From assembly GCA_947500275.1 (NCBI GenBank), contig CANMSW010000097.1:1-7939 (forward strand): 7,939 bases of DNA. Reading direction: 5' to 3'. This DNA is from Bacteriovoracaceae bacterium (GTDB lineage: Bacteria; Bdellovibrionota; UBA1018). Position numbers and translations under genes: made by a program. The notes under the pieces are model-generated. The model was given only the letters and a program-made list of their open reading frames with translations, had not been told where the DNA came from and searched no databases. Of the stretch, positions 5,121 to 7,939 are shown piece after piece (the first letter of the stretch is position 1; each line of letters begins with the position of its first letter).

Positions 5121-5205
5121 GGTGAAACAGGAGCTCGAAGTAAGCTTCATGCATTGCCCAGTCTAAATGGCTGGCCGTACCTAATCTCTCTCGGGGTAAC
5201 TCATC
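5121..5205 (+). promoter_or_regulatory. Leader between terminator and secY; promoter expected but not clear
   Basis: If the terminator works, secY needs its own promoter here or inside rplO. I see no convincing -35/-10 pair. The best -10-like piece is TCTAAA near 5162-5167, with no matching -35 box at the right distance. A TTGACT lies at 5095-5100 within the terminator loop and stem, but nothing like TATAAT stands 17 bases after it. A small GAAG/CTTC hairpin (5137-5148) is present. GGGG at 5193-5196 is a modest ribosome binding site for secY. No gene is seen in this stretch. Confidence 0.35.
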
Positions 5206-6510
5206 ATGGCGGGTATAGCTGGATTAGTGCGTTTGCCGGAATTACGGAAACGGATCCTTTTTGTTTTGGGAATGTTAACTGTCTATCGGATCGGAGTGCA
5301 TGTGCCGACCCCCGGTATCGATGGCGACGCATTGGCTCAGGTCTTTTCGAGCATGCAGAGCACCATTTTCGGATGGTTTAACTTATTTAGCGGTGGAGCT
5401 CTTGAGAGATTCAGTATTTTTGCTCTAGGGATCATGCCCTACATAAGCAGCTCCATCATATTCCAATTGTTGACGGTGGTTTGGCCTTATTTGGCTGAGT
5501 TGCAGAAGGAAGGGGAGCAGGGCCGTAGAAAGATTACGCAGTACACCCGGTACGGAACCATTGTCCTAGCCATGGTGCAAGGCTACGGCATTGCAACTGG
5601 ATTGGAACACTATAATAACCCCCAGGTAGTGATTGAGGGGGGATTGGCGTTTCGTTTGATGACTATGTTAACTCTTGCCACTGGTACGGTTTTCTTAATG
5701 TGGCTCGGTGAGCAGATGTCGGAGCGTGGGATTGGAAATGGTACGTCACTTCTGATTTACGCAGGCATAGCCTCCGGAGTGCTGGATGGTGTTATTCGTG
5801 CGTTTAAGTTGTATCAGTCCAACGAAATTACGTTTCTTAAGTTAGCGATCGTTGGCGCAATTATCATTGGCACATTTTTCGTAATCATTTTCGTAGAGCG
5901 AGGGGTGCGGGCTCTGCCAGTTGTTTACGCGAAAAGGATTGTTGGTCGTAAAGTTTACGGCGGCCAAAATACGAACCTTCCTTTGAAGGTAAATACGTCA
6001 GGAGTAATTCCTCCTATTTTTGCCTCTTCCTTGATTATGTTCCCGGCGACGATAGGAACGTTTTTTCCCTCTGAGTTCATGCAGAAGTTCACCGCCCAGA
6101 TTCAGCCGGGAAGTCTGCTTTATGATGTTTTATTTGTCGGCTTGATTATCTTTTTTAGTTACTTCTATACGGCCGTCACTTTTAAGACTGACGATGTTGC
6201 CGATGGGCTGAAGAAGAATGGCGGATTTATCCCGAACAAGCGCCCAGGTGAGGAGACGGCATCCTATATTGAGTTTGTTCTCTCGAGGATTACTCTTGGT
6301 GGAGCCATTTACATGTCGCTTATCTGTATTTTGCCGACCATCCTGACAACCACCTTTAAGGTTCCCTTTTACTTCGGTGGAACGAGCGTGTTGATTTTGG
6401 TCGGGGTGGCATTGGATACGGTGGCTCAAATTGAAACCTTCTTGATTAGTCATAACTACGAGGGTTTCAGTAAGCATGGACGTGTTAGGGGAAGGGCCGC
6501 TTTTCAATGA
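5206..6510 (+). CDS. secY: Preprotein translocase subunit SecY
   Basis: SecY is the channel subunit of the SecYEG translocon in the inner membrane, passing unfolded proteins across or into the membrane. At 434 residues it has the family length with the usual pattern of ten membrane helices. Visible signatures: LRKRILFVLGMLTVYRIGVH (first helix), VPTPGID, the plug region NLFSGGALERFSIFALGIMP (60-78), the PYISSSIIFQLL helix, GEQMSERGIGNGTSLLI (168-184), VVYAKRIVGRKVYGGQ (239-254) followed by NLPLKVNTSGVIPPIFASS, the cytosolic loop VADGLKKNGGFIPNKRPGEE (331-350) used by SecA and ribosome, and the ending SHNYEGFSKHGRVRGR. No key segment is missing. The gene lies after a terminator and its stop overlaps the adk start by four bases (ATGA), pointing to coupled translation. 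Codon use is less biased than in the r-protein genes. Confidence 0.98.
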   Translation: MAGIAGLVRLPELRKRILFVLGMLTVYRIGVHVPTPGIDGDALAQVFSSMQSTIFGWFNLFSGGALERFSIFALGIMPYISSSIIFQLLTVVWPYLAELQKEGEQGRRKITQYTRYGTIVLAMVQGYGIATGLEHYNNPQVVIEGGLAFRLMTMLTLATGTVFLMWLGEQMSERGIGNGTSLLIYAGIASGVLDGVIRAFKLYQSNEITFLKLAIVGAIIIGTFFVIIFVERGVRALPVVYAKRIVGRKVYGGQNTNLPLKVNTSGVIPPIFASSLIMFPATIGTFFPSEFMQKFTAQIQPGSLLYDVLFVGLIIFFSYFYTAVTFKTDDVADGLKKNGGFIPNKRPGEETASYIEFVLSRITLGGAIYMSLICILPTILTTTFKVPFYFGGTSVLILVGVALDTVAQIETFLISHNYEGFSKHGRVRGRAAFQ

Positions 6511-7148
6511 TCGCTGTTTTTTTAGGTGCTCCGGGTTCTGGCAAAGGAACACAGGCTAAGCGGCTGTCCGCTCGATTCGGCATTCCTCAGTTATCGACTG
6601 GGGATATGTTAAGGGCGTCGATCGCGGCTGGCACTGAGTTGGGACGTAAAGCAAAGACGTTTATAGACGAAGGCCAGTTGGTACCGGATGGTGTTGTTCT
6701 AGGTTTGATCCAGGAGCGAATCCAATCGGAGGACTGTAAGCCTGGCTTTATCCTGGATGGGTTTCCTCGGACGGTTGGGCAGGCGGAAGGGCTCGATGCG
6801 ATTCTTAAATCCGCGCACCGGTCAATGAGCAGGGTGGTTTTGTTTTCGATTGATGAGTCGGTTTTGGCTGAGCGGCTGACTGGACGAAGGACTTGTGGAA
6901 GTTGCGGTGCGATGTATCACGTAAAGTTTCAGCCTTCCCGTGAACCGGGTGTTTGCGATGCTTGTGGCGGCTCTCTCAATCAACGGGCCGACGATAGCAT
7001 TGAGGTTATTCGGAAACGGATGGACGTGTTTCGGAAGCAAACCCAGCCCCTAGAAGACTTCTACAGTGGTTTGTGTATCATGACCTCGATTGACGCTTCT
7101 CAGGATCCTGATCGGGTGTTTGAGCAAGTTCGTTCCGCATTAGAATAG
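6507..7148 (+). CDS. adk: Adenylate kinase, zinc-type LID
   Basis: Adenylate kinase interconverts ATP plus AMP and two ADP in the cytosol and sets the adenylate balance. The 213 residues show the P-loop GAPGSGKGT (7-15), the AMP-binding part LSTGDMLR (29-36), DGFPRT (84-89), the LID arginines in ERLTGRR (122-128) and the phosphate-binding arginines in NQRADD and VIRKRMD. The LID carries C130-x2-C133 and C150-x2-C153, the four-cysteine zinc form known from Gram-positives and many Deltaproteobacteria-like groups; E. coli has a zinc-free LID. The ATG overlaps the secY TGA (ATGA), so expression depends on secY translation. map follows 23 bases later. Confidence 0.98.
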   Translation: MIAVFLGAPGSGKGTQAKRLSARFGIPQLSTGDMLRASIAAGTELGRKAKTFIDEGQLVPDGVVLGLIQERIQSEDCKPGFILDGFPRTVGQAEGLDAILKSAHRSMSRVVLFSIDESVLAERLTGRRTCGSCGAMYHVKFQPSREPGVCDACGGSLNQRADDSIEVIRKRMDVFRKQTQPLEDFYSGLCIMTSIDASQDPDRVFEQVRSALE

Positions 7149-7160
7149 GTTTTAGACTCT

Positions 7161-7164
7161 GGAG
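7161..7164 (+). promoter_or_regulatory. Ribosome binding site of map (supports TTG start)
   Basis: GGAG stands seven bases before the TTG at 7172. The next ATG, at 7208, would remove the N-terminal residues (SIKSPREIELM) that the family keeps, so the TTG is preferred. Confidence 0.7.
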
Positions 7165-7171
7165 TACCCCC

Positions 7172-7921
7172 TTGGTTTCAATAAAAAGTCCCCGTGAGAT
7201 TGAATTGATGAAGGCTCCCGGCAGAATTGTTGCCCAAATTCTTCGGGAAATGGGGGAGATGCTTGAGCCTGGAATAACGACTTGGGATATCGATAGATTT
7301 GCTGAGAGTCGTATTAAGGACCTTGGGGCTGTTTCCGCATTCAAGGGTTACCATGGTTTCCCCGCTTGTGTTTGTATCTCTGTGAATGAGGAGGTCGTTC
7401 ACGGGATTCCAAGCAAGAAGAAGAAGCTGGGTGAAGGTGATATTGTTGGGCTTGATTTCGGAGTTCACGTGGATGGCTGGTACGGCGACTCGGCGCGTAC
7501 TTTTCCGATCGGTAAGGTTTCCCCAGAGGTTCGCAAGCTGATTGAGGTGACCGAGAAGAGCTTAGCCCTTGGTATTGAGGCCTGCCGTGTGGGTAGTCGC
7601 GTGTTCGATATTGGACATGCGGTTCAGAGCTGCGTTGAGGCAGCAGGGTTTAGTGTTGTGAGAGAGTTTGTCGGACATGGCATTGGTAGAGCCCTCCATG
7701 AAGATCCGCAGGTTCCCAACTTTGGTTCGCCCGGTAAAGGGGCGGTCATAAAAGAAGGGATGGTGCTCGCTATAGAGCCGATGGTCAACATGGGGTCGCA
7801 TCGTGTTGCAGTTTTGGATGACGGTTGGACCGCAGTTACTCAGGACAGAAAGTGGTCCGCCCATTTTGAGCATACGATCGCGGTTACTGTGGCTGGTCCT
7901 GTGATTTTGACTTCTGAGTAG
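7172..7921 (+). CDS. map: Methionine aminopeptidase, type I
   Basis: This cytosolic dimetal hydrolase removes the initiator methionine from nascent proteins whose second residue is small. The 249 residues are the usual size for a proteobacterial type Ia enzyme, with no insertion in the catalytic domain and no N-terminal zinc finger. The five metal ligands are all in place: D95 (GLDFG), D106 (YGDSART), H169 (EFVGHGIG), E202 (AIEPMV) and E233 (AHFEHT). The substrate histidines H78 (VVHGIP) and H176 (ALHEDP) are also present. The TTG start gives MVSIKSPREIELMKAPGRI, matching the family N-terminus (SIKTPEDIEKMR in E. coli), and has GGAG upstream. The secY-adk-map order is common. The 18 bases after its stop show no terminator, so the operon may continue. 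Confidence 0.97.
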   Translation: MVSIKSPREIELMKAPGRIVAQILREMGEMLEPGITTWDIDRFAESRIKDLGAVSAFKGYHGFPACVCISVNEEVVHGIPSKKKKLGEGDIVGLDFGVHVDGWYGDSARTFPIGKVSPEVRKLIEVTEKSLALGIEACRVGSRVFDIGHAVQSCVEAAGFSVVREFVGHGIGRALHEDPQVPNFGSPGKGAVIKEGMVLAIEPMVNMGSHRVAVLDDGWTAVTQDRKWSAHFEHTIAVTVAGPVILTSE

Positions 7922-7939
7922 GGTTTATAACGCCTTCCA

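Noticed and set aside
5095..5128. TTGACT in the terminator loop as the -35 box of a secY promoter.
   Set aside because: Seventeen bases downstream lies TTTGGT, not a -10 box; other spacings gave nothing better.
1487..5144. TAAG as the loop of three hairpins (1487-1490, 4526-4529, 5141-5144).
   Set aside because: Four-base loops recur easily, the stems differ in strength, and one TAA is a stop codon. No reason to see a family of elements.
5100..5381. Open frame of 93 codons crossing the terminator and the start of secY, with a WISAFAGITE-like stretch recalling translated WIPAFAGMT repeats.
   Set aside because: It lies largely inside secY in another frame and across the terminator. The resemblance is a by-product of the sequence encoding the SecY N-terminus, and there is no repeat copy in the window.

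Overview
The window is a conserved bacterial ribosomal-protein locus: the tail of the S10 operon (L16, L29, S17) running into the spc operon (L14, L5, S14, S8, L6, L18, S5, L30, L15), followed by secY, adk and map. All 15 genes are on the + strand and tightly spaced, and both window edges fall inside the cluster: L16 lacks its N-terminus, and only 18 bases follow map. I see no mobile element, CRISPR array, rRNA or tRNA.

The order, the four-cysteine S14, the zinc-type LID in adenylate kinase and the secY-adk-map tail are all bacterial. Residue patterns in L29 (an ARMKNSxGQL core) remind me of the former Deltaproteobacteria, in particular Bdellovibrionota/Oligoflexia-like lineages. That placement is from memory and weak. 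Base composition looks close to balanced.

Layout: 1-3769 and 3793-4528 are r-protein genes with gaps of 3-62 bases. The rpmD-rplO gap holds a long hairpin over the rpmD stop. rplO ends at 5052 and is followed by a textbook intrinsic terminator (12-bp perfect stem, nine T) at 5082-5120, so secY-adk-map (5206-7921) looks like a separate or attenuated transcription unit. secY and adk overlap by 4 bases (ATGA). The r-proteins build both subunits, SecY is the membrane channel for exported nascent chains, Adk supplies nucleotide balance, and Map trims N-terminal methionine from the chains made.

The locus departs from the usual pattern in three ways. First, rplX (L24), normally between rplN and rplE, is absent, leaving a 62-base gap. 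Second, four proteins around that point carry unusual Ala/Lys-rich or charged tails: L16 at its C-terminus, and L29, S17 and L5 at their N-termini. Third, a strong terminator separates secY from the r-protein genes. Four of the 14 visible starts are GTG or TTG. I do not see a wholly new system here; the missing L24 beside an enlarged L29 and L5 is the most interesting observation.
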